Notes: a model not told the origin generated them from the letters alone. Numbered from the stretch's first letter, positions 8,315 to 17,472 are shown. The stretch: DNA of 64,000 bases from Curvibacter microcysteis (GCF_028649455.1 NZ_JAQSIO010000004.1:62001-126000); one strand, 5' to 3'. Numbers and translations: made by a program.

Positions 8315-9161
8315 CCTTCCATCCTACCGTGATGGGGTCCAACACCTCGACCGGAGCCGCCGTACCCGACTCGGCCCGAAGCCTATCGAGCGCGGCCAGG
8401 CAGTAGTGGGCAAACCACAGCGAGGAAAACGCAAACACCAGGGTGTAAATCCAGATGGCCACCGGCACCAGCACCACGAAAGCCGCGGCAAACAAGGCGC
8501 CGGACGCCCAGACCAGGCTGGGCGCTGCGCCCAGGTACCCCGTCATCACGCCCATGCCCAGCAGCGTCAAGCGGTGGCGCCGAAACAGGGTTTGGCGTTC
8601 GGCCTTGCTGGCGTGCAAGGCCAAAGCGTCATAGGCCATGACACGGTACGTCAGCCAGCCCCAGATCAGGGGCGGCAAAATCAGAATCAGGGGCGGCACC
8701 AGCCACAGGGGCACTGAGGCGATCAGGGCCACCAAGGCCAACAAGACCGACCCCAAGGACCACAGCACGCTGCCCAGGGTGGAACCACCGCGCAGCCGGT
8801 CCATGCGGGGAAACCGCCGCTCGCTGACCATGGACACCAAAGCAGGTGCCATCAACACCGCCACCACCACCAGCGACACCACCACCAGCAAAGGGGTGAC
8901 GACCGCGATGACGATCAGGGGCGCGAACACCGTTTTGAGCGCGCCCATGCCCACACTCTGCAGCCAGCCCAAAAAGGCATTCAACAGCTCCGACGCCTCC
9001 AGCATCTGGCGCACGCCATCCACGGCGGGTTCCCAGTAGAAGTAACCCAGTCCCAAGGCCAGACCGACCAGCAGCAGCAAGGGCAGAAAGGACAAGGCGA
9101 TCACGCGCGGGTGCAGGCAATACACCACCGCGCGCCAGAAGGAGTCGAGCAGCAAAGTCAT
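8250..9161 (-). CDS. EI24-domain (CysZ-like) integral membrane protein
   Basis: A 303-residue membrane protein with several long hydrophobic segments: an N-terminal segment near 16-40, a block with VFAPLIVIAVVTPLLVVVSLVVVAV-type composition near 85-110, and further segments to about 265. It carries the EI24/CysZ-type N-terminus LLLDSFWRAVVYCLHPRVI. CysZ homologues transport sulfate, but the family is diverse and the substrate here is unknown. ATG 9161 is preferred over an upstream TTG. The hydrophilic, Pro-rich C-terminus overlaps the next gene by 65 bases. Confidence 0.8.
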   Translation of the reverse strand: MTLLLDSFWRAVVYCLHPRVIALSFLPLLLLVGLALGLGYFYWEPAVDGVRQMLEASELLNAFLGWLQSVGMGALKTVFAPLIVIAVVTPLLVVVSLVVVAVLMAPALVSMVSERRFPRMDRLRGGSTLGSVLWSLGSVLLALVALIASVPLWLVPPLILILPPLIWGWLTYRVMAYDALALHASKAERQTLFRRHRLTLLGMGVMTGYLGAAPSLVWASGALFAAAFVVLVPVAIWIYTLVFAFSSLWFAHYCLAALDRLRAESGTAAPVEVLDPITVGWKDEPNPPPSLPIGSGAEPPRLP

Positions 9162-9265
9162 GGGCGCAGCATAACCGCAGGCCAAGGCAAAGGGTCAAGC
9201 CCGGGTCAGTGAGGCAAGCCGCCCTTCGATCGGGGGCTGGCGCTCAGGTGCCTCCGAAGAGGTGT

Positions 9266-10252
9266 TCAGCCCTGCCCAAACAAGCGCCTCAAGCCCAGCC
9301 ACTGTTGAGCCCAAAAGCCCCGGCCGTAGTCACGCAGACCATGGGGGCCTGGCTCGACCTGATCCCGCACGCCGGTGGGCAAGTACGCGACTTCGAAATT
9401 GGCCGTGCCAAACAGCATGTCCCACCACGGCAAGAGCACACCGAAATTGCAGCCCCCCAACACCGGCGGGCCGCTGCGCCCCGGTACCGCCGGGAACTCA
9501 TGGCCCACGCCGATGGCGTGGTGCATGCGGTGGAAACGCGGACTGACCCACAGGCGCTCGCCCACGCGGCCAAACCACCAGCGCAGATTGGCGTGTTGGA
9601 AGTTCTCGCTGAGCTGGGTGATGGCCACCACGGCAATGAACTGCCCCGGCGCAATGCCAATCAACTGCGCCACCAACACCATGATGCAGTCGCCGATCAG
9701 GTCGTCGAGCAGGTGGTTTCGGTTGTCGGACCACATCGTCATCTGACGCTGGGAATGGTGCAGCGAATGCAAAGCCCACCAGCGGTCGGATTGGTGCTGG
9801 GCGCGGTGCACCCAGTAGCCCACAAAGTCGAAGGCCACCAGGTACAGCACCAGACTGACCCAGGGCTGATCCGTCACGCCAGGCCACAGCTCGTCCAGGT
9901 GCCAGGTGGGCCAACCGGCCACCCGCAAGTGGCCAAACAGCTCATCGAACAAAGGATCAACGGCGAAGAACAAGACCACGCGCACCAGGCCCAGGCGGTG
10001 GATCAAGGTGTAGAGAATGTCCACCCGCACGGCACGGCGGTCGGTCAGGGGCTCTGCGGGCCACAGGCGCTGCAGGGGGGCAATCAAGGCCACCATGACG
10101 ACCAACTGGATCAGGCCAACCAGAAACCAGCCCATGGCGTTGTAGCCATCTTCGAGGAAGTTGCCCCAACCCGCCTGGAACATCAAGGGCTGCAGAATCG
10201 CCTCGAACAGCCAGAGCTGGGCGGCCCCAAAAGCATCGATCAACGCATCCAT
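9266..10252 (-). CDS. Sterol desaturase / fatty acid hydroxylase family membrane protein
   Basis: A 328-residue di-iron membrane oxygenase-like protein. The eight-His cluster of the superfamily is visible as HRAQH, HSLHHS and FHRMHHA. Membrane segments lie near 35-60 and 130-150, with others between the His boxes. The family hydroxylates or desaturates lipids, but the bacterial substrate is unknown. GAGG 6 bases before ATG 10252 selects this start over a TTG four codons upstream. The gene begins 8 bases after the stop of the deacetylase gene, so it is likely in the same operon. Confidence 0.9.
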   Translation of the reverse strand: MDALIDAFGAAQLWLFEAILQPLMFQAGWGNFLEDGYNAMGWFLVGLIQLVVMVALIAPLQRLWPAEPLTDRRAVRVDILYTLIHRLGLVRVVLFFAVDPLFDELFGHLRVAGWPTWHLDELWPGVTDQPWVSLVLYLVAFDFVGYWVHRAQHQSDRWWALHSLHHSQRQMTMWSDNRNHLLDDLIGDCIMVLVAQLIGIAPGQFIAVVAITQLSENFQHANLRWWFGRVGERLWVSPRFHRMHHAIGVGHEFPAVPGRSGPPVLGGCNFGVLLPWWDMLFGTANFEVAYLPTGVRDQVEPGPHGLRDYGRGFWAQQWLGLRRLFGQG

Positions 10253-10260
10253 GTCCGACC

Positions 10261-11127
10261 TCAAAAACCTTTTTGCGCCAGCCAGGCCTGGTAGTCAGGG
10301 TGCTCACGCAAGGTGGCGAAACAAAACCCACGGGCCTTGAGCCCCTCGATCAAGGGCTCCAGCACCGCCGGGGCCCAGGGGTCGCGACGCGACCAAATGC
10401 CCAGGTGCGCCATCAAGATGTCGCCGGGGCGGATGTTGCGCAAGGCTCTGTCCAGCAGCGCGGCATTGCTGAAACGCTCGCTGGGCAGCTCGTCCCCCAG
10501 AAAACCGGCCGGCGCCCAACCCACATGGGCATAGCCGCATTGACGGGCGGCCGCCAGCAAGGCCGGTGAAGTCTTGCCGCCCGGCGCACGGAACAGCGGC
10601 AACGGCTTTTGGCCCGTCAGTTGCTGTAGGCGGCGCGAGGCGCGGTCCAGGGTTTCGCAATAGGCGGCGGGTTCAATCACCGACTCGCGGCCGCTGTCAG
10701 GGCCAGCCGAGGGCTTGACGCGAAAACGCATCTGCCCATCCGCCCCGGGTACATCAGCGCGCCAGTAAACATGGTCCCAGGTGTGGCTGGCAAAGGCATG
10801 GCCCTCGGAAGCGCGTGCGCGCCACCAGGGAGCCCAGTGCTCCCCCAAAGTGCCGTCGCCTTGCTGGGTGGCTTCGTTGGCGGCAAAAAAGGTCACGCGC
10901 ACCTGCTGGCGCTGCAGCACCTCGGCGATCAGGGGTGCCACGCCCATGTGGCCGGTGTCCAGCGTCAGGTAAACCGGCTTGGCACAGCGGGCCGGTGCCG
11001 CGGATGGCATGGGGGTTTGGGCTTGCACCCAGCCGACGGCCGCCCAGCCCCAACACGCAAGCAGAACGGAGCGTCGCAGCCGTGCCACAGGCTCAGCGCG
11101 GTGCGTGGTCAAGGGTCCAGACGCCAT
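10261..11127 (-). CDS. Exported polysaccharide deacetylase (NodB) family protein
   Basis: A 288-residue protein with a Sec-type signal (Arg-rich start, hydrophobic core, cleavage after VQAQ). NodB motifs are present as HTWDH (metal-binding His pair) and RAPGG. Motif 1 reads LTLDTGHMG: the first Asp is kept, but the second Asp, normally a metal ligand in TFDDG, is Thr. Activity could be altered or use a different ligand. ATG 11127 overlaps the upstream gene by 35 bases. A GTG at 11088 just after that gene's stop is an alternative start and keeps the signal peptide. Confidence 0.82.
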   Translation of the reverse strand: MASGPLTTHRAEPVARLRRSVLLACWGWAAVGWVQAQTPMPSAAPARCAKPVYLTLDTGHMGVAPLIAEVLQRQQVRVTFFAANEATQQGDGTLGEHWAPWWRARASEGHAFASHTWDHVYWRADVPGADGQMRFRVKPSAGPDSGRESVIEPAAYCETLDRASRRLQQLTGQKPLPLFRAPGGKTSPALLAAARQCGYAHVGWAPAGFLGDELPSERFSNAALLDRALRNIRPGDILMAHLGIWSRRDPWAPAVLEPLIEGLKARGFCFATLREHPDYQAWLAQKGF

Positions 11128-12181
11128 GGGGGGACTTGCCCACGTTCACCTGCCGCAGCACTTTGCGGGTTTCGGTATCAATGACGGTCATCTTCTTGGC
11201 CCAGCGCGAACTCAAGAGGATCAGCTTGCCGTCGGCCGACACGTCCATGCAGTCCGGCCCTGTGGGGCCAGGCAACTGGGCCACTGCGGTCAGGGTTTGC
11301 ATGTCAATCTTACTGATGCTGTTGGCCACCCGGTTGCTGACGTAGATGTGGCGCTTGTCGCCAGCCCCCCGGAAGGCGTGGGCGCCCTTGCCGGTCGGAA
11401 TGGTCTTGATCAGCTTGGCCTCTTTGCCGCCACTGACGTCATACACCTCGACGCCCTCACCCCCGGTCATGCCGATGAACAAGGTCTTGTCGTCAGGGCT
11501 GCCGTAGACGTCGGCCGGCAAGGAGCCGGTCTTGACGCGCCACTTGACGGTTTGGCTGGCCAGATCGATGGCCACCAGCTCGTCACTGTCTTGCATGGTG
11601 GAGTACACCGTGCTGCTGCTGCTGTCCACCCACAAGTGGCTGGGTGTCTTGCCGGTGGAGATGCGCTTGGACAGGGTCACGTCCTTGCCATCCCAGCGGT
11701 AGATGTCCACATGGTTCAGGCGGTTGGCGGCGGTGATCAGCCACTTCATGTCGGGCGAGAAGCGCAGCTGGTAGGGGTCCAGAATGCCACGCACGGTGCG
11801 CTGCACCTCGGCCGTCTTGGGGTCCAGGAAGGTCAGCGAATCCCCGAGGGCATTGGCCACGATGAGTGACTTCTCATCTGGCGTCAAGTACAGGTGGTGA
11901 GGCTCTTTGCCGGTGGGAATGCGCTTGGTTTCGGTCCAGGTGGCTGGATCAATGACGCTGACGCTGGCATCCAGGGAATTCAGCACAAAAATGGGATGAA
12001 CCAGGCCGTTGTTGGGCAGGCTGGCCGGGGCCGCAGCCGCCGGCTTGGCCGCCGCGCCGGCAGGGGCTGCGGTCTGGGCCTGCAGCGGAGCGCTGAGGGC
12101 CAGCAACAAAGAGGCGCCGGCCAGAATGGGGGCGCTGGCGCACACGGCGGAGGAGATACGGCGACGGGCAAACGACTTCAC
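11093..12181 (-). CDS. Exported YVTN/YncE-type beta-propeller protein
   Basis: A 362-residue secreted protein. A Sec signal ends near PLQAQ and is followed by an Ala/Pro linker to about residue 55. Repeated blades then carry motifs such as NSLDASVSVIDPAT, GKEPHHLYLTPDEKSL and YVSNRVANSISKID, as in surface or periplasmic seven-bladed propellers. No catalytic residues are recognisable. It could be a scaffold or a binding protein. Its 3' end overlaps the deacetylase gene, suggesting a shared envelope-related operon (propeller, deacetylase, desaturase-like enzyme). Confidence 0.85.
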   Translation of the reverse strand: MKSFARRRISSAVCASAPILAGASLLLALSAPLQAQTAAPAGAAAKPAAAAPASLPNNGLVHPIFVLNSLDASVSVIDPATWTETKRIPTGKEPHHLYLTPDEKSLIVANALGDSLTFLDPKTAEVQRTVRGILDPYQLRFSPDMKWLITAANRLNHVDIYRWDGKDVTLSKRISTGKTPSHLWVDSSSSTVYSTMQDSDELVAIDLASQTVKWRVKTGSLPADVYGSPDDKTLFIGMTGGEGVEVYDVSGGKEAKLIKTIPTGKGAHAFRGAGDKRHIYVSNRVANSISKIDMQTLTAVAQLPGPTGPDCMDVSADGKLILLSSRWAKKMTVIDTETRKVLRQVNVGKSPHGVWTLDHAPR

Positions 12182-12249
12182 AACAATCCACTTTCTGGGT
12201 CAAGCCGCCAGTGTAGCCGCCCGCCGCCAAGCCTTCGCCGCCGGGGGGC

Positions 12250-12993
12250 TCAGGGCTTGAGCAAGGTCAGATCGGCCTCACTGAGCCAACGCCATTGGCC
12301 GGGTGCCAGGTCCGCGGGGATGGTCAATCCGCCGATTTGGGCGCGGTGCAAGCCTTCGACCCGGTTGCTCACCGCCGCCACCATGCGTTTGACCTGGTGG
12401 TACTTGCCCTCCAACAAAGTCAGGCGCAGCAAATGCGGCCCGGCCGCCTCACAGGCCGCCGCCCGCACGGGCTTGGGGTCGTCGTCCAACACCACGCCAG
12501 CCAGCAGGCGCTGGATCTGACCGTCGTCCAGGGGGTGCTTGGTGACCACCTCGTAAATCTTGGGCACATGCTTTTTGGGCGAGCTCATGCGGTGGATGAA
12601 CTGGCCGTCATCACTGAGCAACAAGAGCCCGGTGGTGTCCTGGTCGAGCCGGCCCACGGCCTGCACGCCTTGCACCGCACTCTTGCTGGGGCGTTGACGC
12701 AGCGGCGCGGGCAACAAGGTGTAGATGCTGGGCCAGGCCGAGGGCTTTTGTGAGCACTCGGTGCCAGCAGGCTTGTTCAGCATCAAATACGCCTTCTCGT
12801 GGTAAGCCCAGTCCACCCCCTGCACCCGAAAGCGCAGGCCCGTGGCCACGAAGTCGCGCGCCGACTCGGTGACGGGCACCGGGCTGTCGGCATCGACGGA
12901 TTCATACACCTCAACCAGCCCCTGCTGAATGAGCCCTGCGCAGACGCGGCGGGTGCCGAAGCCTTGCGAATAAAGAATGTCCTGCAATTGCAT
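12250..12993 (-). CDS. rsuA: RsuA-family pseudouridine synthase
   Basis: A 247-residue enzyme with an N-terminal S4 RNA-binding domain (about 1-60) and a catalytic domain with GRLDQDTTGLLLLSDDG. Asp117 is the predicted nucleophile. LEGKYHQVKRM is the other RsuA/RluB/E/F signature. RsuA makes pseudouridine 516 in 16S rRNA; assignment to RsuA rather than a relative (RluE/RluF) rests on overall length and is not certain. It is divergent from the two-component genes. Confidence 0.88.
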   Translation of the reverse strand: MQLQDILYSQGFGTRRVCAGLIQQGLVEVYESVDADSPVPVTESARDFVATGLRFRVQGVDWAYHEKAYLMLNKPAGTECSQKPSAWPSIYTLLPAPLRQRPSKSAVQGVQAVGRLDQDTTGLLLLSDDGQFIHRMSSPKKHVPKIYEVVTKHPLDDGQIQRLLAGVVLDDDPKPVRAAACEAAGPHLLRLTLLEGKYHQVKRMVAAVSNRVEGLHRAQIGGLTIPADLAPGQWRWLSEADLTLLKP

Positions 12994-13096
12994 GGGCCCG
13001 ATTGTTCCAGATCGCTCAGCCCCCTTGGCCGGCTGCGGTTAGTATTTCGCCTCGGCCGCCGCGCCCCCCTCCCCCCCAACGCCTACCCCGAAGCCC

Positions 13097-13774
13097 ATGC
13101 GCATCCTGCTGGTCGAAGACAACCGCACCCTGTCCGAGTGGCTGGCCCGCACCCTGCAGAAAGACCGTTATGTGGTGGAGTGCGCCTACGACGGCGAAGA
13201 CGCCTACCTGCGCCTGCGCAGCGAAGCCTATGACCTGGTGATCCTTGACCTGGGCTTGCCAGGTCTCAGCGGCCAGGAGGTGTTGCGCCGCCTGCGTGCG
13301 CGTGACAACAACGTGCCGGTGCTGATCCTCAGCGCCAGCGACTCGCTGGCGGGGCGCATCGAGGGCCTGGACAGCGGTGCCGACGACTACATGTCCAAGC
13401 CCTTCGAGGTGGCCGAACTGGAGGCCCGCATCCGCGTGCTGCTGCGCCGCCACGCCAACCACAAAAACCCCATCCTGCGTTGCGGCCCGCTGCGCTACGA
13501 CAGCAACAGCCGGCAATTCCACCTGGGCGAGGACGAGCAAGCCTTGGCCTTGACGCCGCGCGAACACGCCCTGCTGGAGACCTTGCTGATGAAGCTGGGC
13601 CAGACAGTGAGCAAGCAGGCCCTGGCCGAGGCTTTGTTCACGCTGGACGACAACGTGTCACCCGACGCCATCGAAATCTACGTGCACCGGGTGCGCAAAA
13701 AGCTGCAAGGCAGCGGCGTGGCCATCATCACCCTGCGCGGGCTGGGCTACCTGCTCAAGGCCAATGGCCCCTGA
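13097..13774 (+). CDS. OmpR-family response regulator, TctD-like
   Basis: A 225-residue DNA-binding regulator. The receiver domain has EDN at 7-9, phosphoacceptor Asp51 (LVILDLGLPG) and the KPF switch lysine. The C-terminal winged helix includes LTPREHALLETLL and the recognition helix in SPDAIEIYVHRVRKKL. It resembles TctD/QseB regulators of carboxylate uptake genes. Its stop overlaps the kinase start by 11 bases. An 11-bp-period direct repeat upstream of the Bug gene at 16468 is a candidate target. Confidence 0.93.
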   Translation: MRILLVEDNRTLSEWLARTLQKDRYVVECAYDGEDAYLRLRSEAYDLVILDLGLPGLSGQEVLRRLRARDNNVPVLILSASDSLAGRIEGLDSGADDYMSKPFEVAELEARIRVLLRRHANHKNPILRCGPLRYDSNSRQFHLGEDEQALALTPREHALLETLLMKLGQTVSKQALAEALFTLDDNVSPDAIEIYVHRVRKKLQGSGVAIITLRGLGYLLKANGP

Positions 13775-15209
13775 CCCCACACCCGCCGCCAGCGGACCGG
13801 GGCGGGTGCGCCCGGGGCTGCGCCGCCTGAGCAGCAGCCTGCGCAGCCAATTGCTGCTGTGGCTGCTGGTGCCCCTGGCGGGCATGGCCGTGCTGGACAC
13901 CTGGTCCAGCTACCGCGAGGCCGAGCACACCGCTACCCTGGTGCAGCAGCGCCTGCTGCTGGGCGCGGCGCGCATGATCGGCCAGCAAGCCCAGTACCAG
14001 GACGACAGCGTGCAGGTGGTGGTGCCGCCGGCGGCGCTGGAGCTGTTTGCCGGCCCACAAAGCGACCGGGTCTACTACCGCATCACGCGTGGCAATGGTG
14101 AGCTGTTGCTGGGCTACCCCGAGCTGCCAGACCCACCCCACGCGCCCGCCGCCGAAGAGGCGGTCTACTTTGACACCCAACAAAACGGCGTGCCGGTGCA
14201 CGCGGTGGCCTTTGCCCAACCCTTGCTGGGCGCGCCCGAACAAGCGCCGCTGCACATCCTGGTGGCCCAGACCCTGAACAGCCGCAACGCGCTGACCAGC
14301 GAGGTGTGGCGCAGCCTGGTCTGGCGCCAAGGCGCGGTGCTGGGTTTGATGGCCTTGCTGCTGGGCCTGGGCCTGCGCCGCGGCTTGCAGCCCGTGCTGA
14401 CCCTGCGCGACCAGATGTTGCAGCGCCGCCCCGGCAGCCTGGAGCCCCTGGCCCCCGGCCGCACGCCCACCGAGCTGGCCCCCTTGGTGGACGCCGTCAA
14501 CGACTACGCCACCCGGCTGGACCACCACATGTCGGCCCACAGCCGCTTCATTGCCGACGCCGCCCATCAACTGCGCACCCCGCTGACCGTGCTCAACACC
14601 CAGGTGGTTTACGCCCTGCGCACCACCGAGCCTGCGGCCCGCCAAGAAGCCTTGCAGGCCACGCTGGGCACGGTGCAGCACGGCATGCGCCTGGTCAACC
14701 AGCTGCTGTCGTTTTCACTGGCCGAGGCCAGCCAAGGCCAAGCGCGCCAGCAAGAGCCGATGGACCTGGCACGCTGCGCCCAAGACGTGCTGGAGGCCCT
14801 GGCCACGCTGGCCGACCAGCGCGACATCGACCTGGGGTTTGAGACCGAAGGCGGCCCCTTCCACGTGCGGGCTTCACCCCGGCTGCTGCATGAACTGTGC
14901 GCCAACCTGTTGGACAACGCCTTGCGCTACACCCCCCCAGGCGGACGCGTCACGCTGCGCGTGATGGGCCATGCCGACTTGGTGGAATTGCAGGTGGAAG
15001 ACAACGGCCCAGGCATCCCGGCGACCGAGCGGGAACAGGTGTTTGAACGTTTTTACCGCCTCAACAACCGGCAATCCGACGGCTGCGGTCTGGGCCTGGC
15101 CATCGTGAGAGAGATCGCCAACGCCAGCCAGGCCCAGATCACGCTGGACGACGCCCCGGGGGCGCACGGCCTGCTGGTGCGCTTGGTCTTCCCGGCCTGC
15201 GCGGCCTGA
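13764..15209 (+). CDS. Sensor histidine kinase, TctE-like
   Basis: A 481-residue membrane kinase. A hydrophobic segment near 28-48 and another near 190-210 flank a periplasmic sensor region of about 140 residues. HAMP-like and H-box regions follow with His268 in ADAAHQLRTPLTVL, then the N-box (NLLDNALRYT), DNGPGIP and GCGLGLAIVREIA. TctE kinases sense tricarboxylates; the ligand here is not proven. Translation is coupled to the regulator by the 11-base overlap. Confidence 0.93.
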   Translation: MAPDPTPAASGPGRVRPGLRRLSSSLRSQLLLWLLVPLAGMAVLDTWSSYREAEHTATLVQQRLLLGAARMIGQQAQYQDDSVQVVVPPAALELFAGPQSDRVYYRITRGNGELLLGYPELPDPPHAPAAEEAVYFDTQQNGVPVHAVAFAQPLLGAPEQAPLHILVAQTLNSRNALTSEVWRSLVWRQGAVLGLMALLLGLGLRRGLQPVLTLRDQMLQRRPGSLEPLAPGRTPTELAPLVDAVNDYATRLDHHMSAHSRFIADAAHQLRTPLTVLNTQVVYALRTTEPAARQEALQATLGTVQHGMRLVNQLLSFSLAEASQGQARQQEPMDLARCAQDVLEALATLADQRDIDLGFETEGGPFHVRASPRLLHELCANLLDNALRYTPPGGRVTLRVMGHADLVELQVEDNGPGIPATEREQVFERFYRLNNRQSDGCGLGLAIVREIANASQAQITLDDAPGAHGLLVRLVFPACAA

Positions 15210-15238
15210 CCCCGGTCACCCACGCCTGCCAGCCTTGC

Positions 15239-16285
15239 TCACTGAAGCGGGCCCAGCCGCGCATTGGCCACGCGCACAAATTCATGGGTGTAGGTGCGCG
15301 ACAGGTCCACTGGGCGATCGCGCACGGTGCGGTTCACCGCCGCCACCACCTTCTGCACATGGGGCGGGCCCGCCGCGGGCATGAAGCCGTCAGGCGAGTA
15401 CATGGCGCGGCTCTCCGTCAGCGCCTGCACGTACAAGTTGCGCTCCAGCCCATCGTCCATTCCCAAGGCCGTGGCAATCTCCGCGGGGCTGCGCTGCTGG
15501 ATGAAGCGCAGCGCGCGCACCAAAGCTGTGACCAGTTGCTGGACCTGCTCGCGGTGGCTGTTGACCCAGGCGGTCTGCATATACAACGAGGCAAATGGAA
15601 AGGGCCCGCCCAGGGCTTTGAGCGTCGCTTCCGGCGTGCGCAGGTCGACCAACATGCGCGCCTGGCCGCTGTGGATCAAGCGCGTGGCCAGGGGCTCGGT
15701 GGTCATGCCGGCATCGATGCGCCCCTGCGCCAGCGCAGCCGCAAAAGAGGCGCCGCTGCCCACGGGCACCACTTTGTAGTCTTGCGGGCGCAGGCCATGG
15801 CGCAAGGCCAGCGTGCGGGTCAGCAGATTGGTGGAAGAGCCCAGGCCCGTCACCCCCAAGCGCCGGCCCTTGAAATCAGCCGGGCTGGTGAAGGTGTCCG
15901 CCAGTGGGTTGGCCACCAACTCCACCTCGCCCGGCGACAGGGTGAAGAGCACCACCGCCTGCACGGCTTTTCCGCGCGCCTGCAAGTCCAGCGTGTGGTC
16001 GTACGCGCCCACCACGCCTTGGGCGCCGCCGACCAGCAACACGTCTTCAGCGTTCACGCCCGAGCCCTCGGACTGCAGCTCCACGTCCAGACCCTGGTCG
16101 CGGAAATAGCCCAGGTGCGCCGCCAAGCGCACGGGCAGGTAAATCTGCTTGTCCAGCCCCGCCACCATCAACACCAGGCGCTCGGCGGCGCCGGCGGGCG
16201 CTTGCCCCAGGCCCAGCACCGCCAGCAGCAAGAGGGCACGCCAGAATGCAGGTTGCCACCATCGATTCAAAGTTGTCTCCTTCAT
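15239..16285 (-). CDS. Orphan ABC-type substrate-binding protein (NMT1/THI5-like)
   Basis: A 348-residue exported binding protein. A signal peptide ends near GAAE, followed by the SsuA/ThiY/NMT1-type core: QIYLPVRLAAHLGYFRDQGLDVEL, the DFKGRRLGVTGLGSSTN loop and GRIDAGMTTEPLA. These proteins feed ABC importers of sulfonates, nitrate or pyrimidine precursors, but no permease or ATPase gene lies beside it. ATG 16285 matches the signal peptide; the frame is open for 17 codons more. It is divergent from the Bug gene at 16468 and shares the intergenic region holding the direct repeat. Confidence 0.88.
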   Translation of the reverse strand: MKETTLNRWWQPAFWRALLLLAVLGLGQAPAGAAERLVLMVAGLDKQIYLPVRLAAHLGYFRDQGLDVELQSEGSGVNAEDVLLVGGAQGVVGAYDHTLDLQARGKAVQAVVLFTLSPGEVELVANPLADTFTSPADFKGRRLGVTGLGSSTNLLTRTLALRHGLRPQDYKVVPVGSGASFAAALAQGRIDAGMTTEPLATRLIHSGQARMLVDLRTPEATLKALGGPFPFASLYMQTAWVNSHREQVQQLVTALVRALRFIQQRSPAEIATALGMDDGLERNLYVQALTESRAMYSPDGFMPAAGPPHVQKVVAAVNRTVRDRPVDLSRTYTHEFVRVANARLGPLQ

Positions 16286-16349
16286 CCAAGGGCTGCTAGG
16301 CCCTCCCCAATGCCGCGATTGTCGGTCATGCTGCATGGGCCTGCTGACC

Positions 16350-16385
16350 GCTGAAAGCCAGCTGAAAGCCTGGGGGGCCTAGAGT
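16350..16385 (+). promoter_or_regulatory. Direct-repeat operator and -10 upstream of the Bug gene (candidate TctD box)
   Basis: GCTGAAAGCC occurs twice in tandem (16350-16359 and 16361-16370) with an 11-bp period. This is the geometry of OmpR/PhoB-type sites. A -10-like TAGAGT (16380-16385) follows 9 bases later. No good -35 is present, so the boxes would occupy the -35 region of an activator-dependent promoter. Confidence 0.6.
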
Positions 16386-16467
16386 CGCGCCCCAGAAGCG
16401 CTGCCCGCCACAAGGGCTGCCCCTGGTCAGCGCCCGCCGACACCCCTCGACAACAAGGAAGACAAAC

Positions 16468-17439
16468 ATGAAACGCCGCACCCTGCTGCAAGCCGTTGGC
16501 AGCGCCGCCCTGGTTCCGGGCTTTGCGCTGGCCCAGGACAAATACCCCAGCAAAGCCATCACCTGGATCTGCCCTTACGCAGCGGGCGGCAATGCCGACA
16601 TCCGTTCGCGCCAAGTGGCCAAGGTCATGAGCAGCCTGCTGGGCCAGCCCATCATCATCGACAACAAGGCAGGCGCCGGCGGCAACATCGGCACCGAAGC
16701 CATCGCCCGCGGCAAGCCTGACGGCTACACCCTGGGCATGGGCAACCTGGCCCCCTTGTCGGTCAACCATGCGCTGTTCAAGAAGCTCAACTTCGACCCC
16801 TTCAACGACCTGACGCCGATCATGCTGATCGAAAAAGGTCCGCTGATCCTGATGGTGCGCAACGACTCGCCCTACAAGACGCTGAAAGACCTGGTCGCCG
16901 CCGCCAAGGCCAACCCGGGCAAGATCATCTACGCCTCGGGCGGCATTGGGGGATCGCACCACCTGAGCGGCTCGCTGTTTGAGCACGCCGTGGGCGTCGA
17001 CATGATCCACGCGCCCTACAAGAGCGGCTCGGCTGCTGCCACCGACCTCATGGGCGGCCAAGTGGACTTCATGTTCGAGCAGATGTATGCGGCCATGCCC
17101 TCGATCAAGGCTGGCAAGATGCGCGCCCTGGGCATCACCAGCAAGGCGCGCTCCCCCCTGCTGCCGGACCTGGCCACGATGGTCGAACAGGGCTTCCCCA
17201 CCGTCGAAGTGCTGAACTGGCAAGGCCTGGTGGGCCCAAAGAACATGCCGGCCGACTTGGTCAAGCTGCTCAACACCGTGGGCAACAAGGCCCTGCAAGA
17301 TGCCGACCTGCGCCAGAAGATCATCAGCCAAGGCAACGACGTGGGAGGCGGTACGCCCGAAGCCTTTGCGGCCCTGATCAAGGCCGAAGCCCCGCGCTGG
17401 GGCAAGGTTGTGCGCGACGCCAAGATCGAACCGGAATAA
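16468..17439 (+). CDS. Tripartite tricarboxylate transporter substrate-binding protein (TctC/Bug family)
   Basis: A 323-residue periplasmic binding protein with ribosome site AAGGAAG. The signal peptide begins MKRRTLLQ, a Tat-like twin-arginine start, and cleaves after ALAQ. Family signatures are YPSKAITWICPYAAGG, DNKAGAGGNIGTEAIARGKPDGYTLGM and GGQVDFMFEQ. No TctA/TctB genes are adjacent. The nearby TctDE-like pair and the upstream direct repeat suggest it is the regulated target of that system. Confidence 0.93.
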   Translation: MKRRTLLQAVGSAALVPGFALAQDKYPSKAITWICPYAAGGNADIRSRQVAKVMSSLLGQPIIIDNKAGAGGNIGTEAIARGKPDGYTLGMGNLAPLSVNHALFKKLNFDPFNDLTPIMLIEKGPLILMVRNDSPYKTLKDLVAAAKANPGKIIYASGGIGGSHHLSGSLFEHAVGVDMIHAPYKSGSAAATDLMGGQVDFMFEQMYAAMPSIKAGKMRALGITSKARSPLLPDLATMVEQGFPTVEVLNWQGLVGPKNMPADLVKLLNTVGNKALQDADLRQKIISQGNDVGGGTPEAFAALIKAEAPRWGKVVRDAKIEPE

Positions 17440-17472
17440 GCCCTGGCGCGCGCCGTCGGCGCGCTGGCCTGC

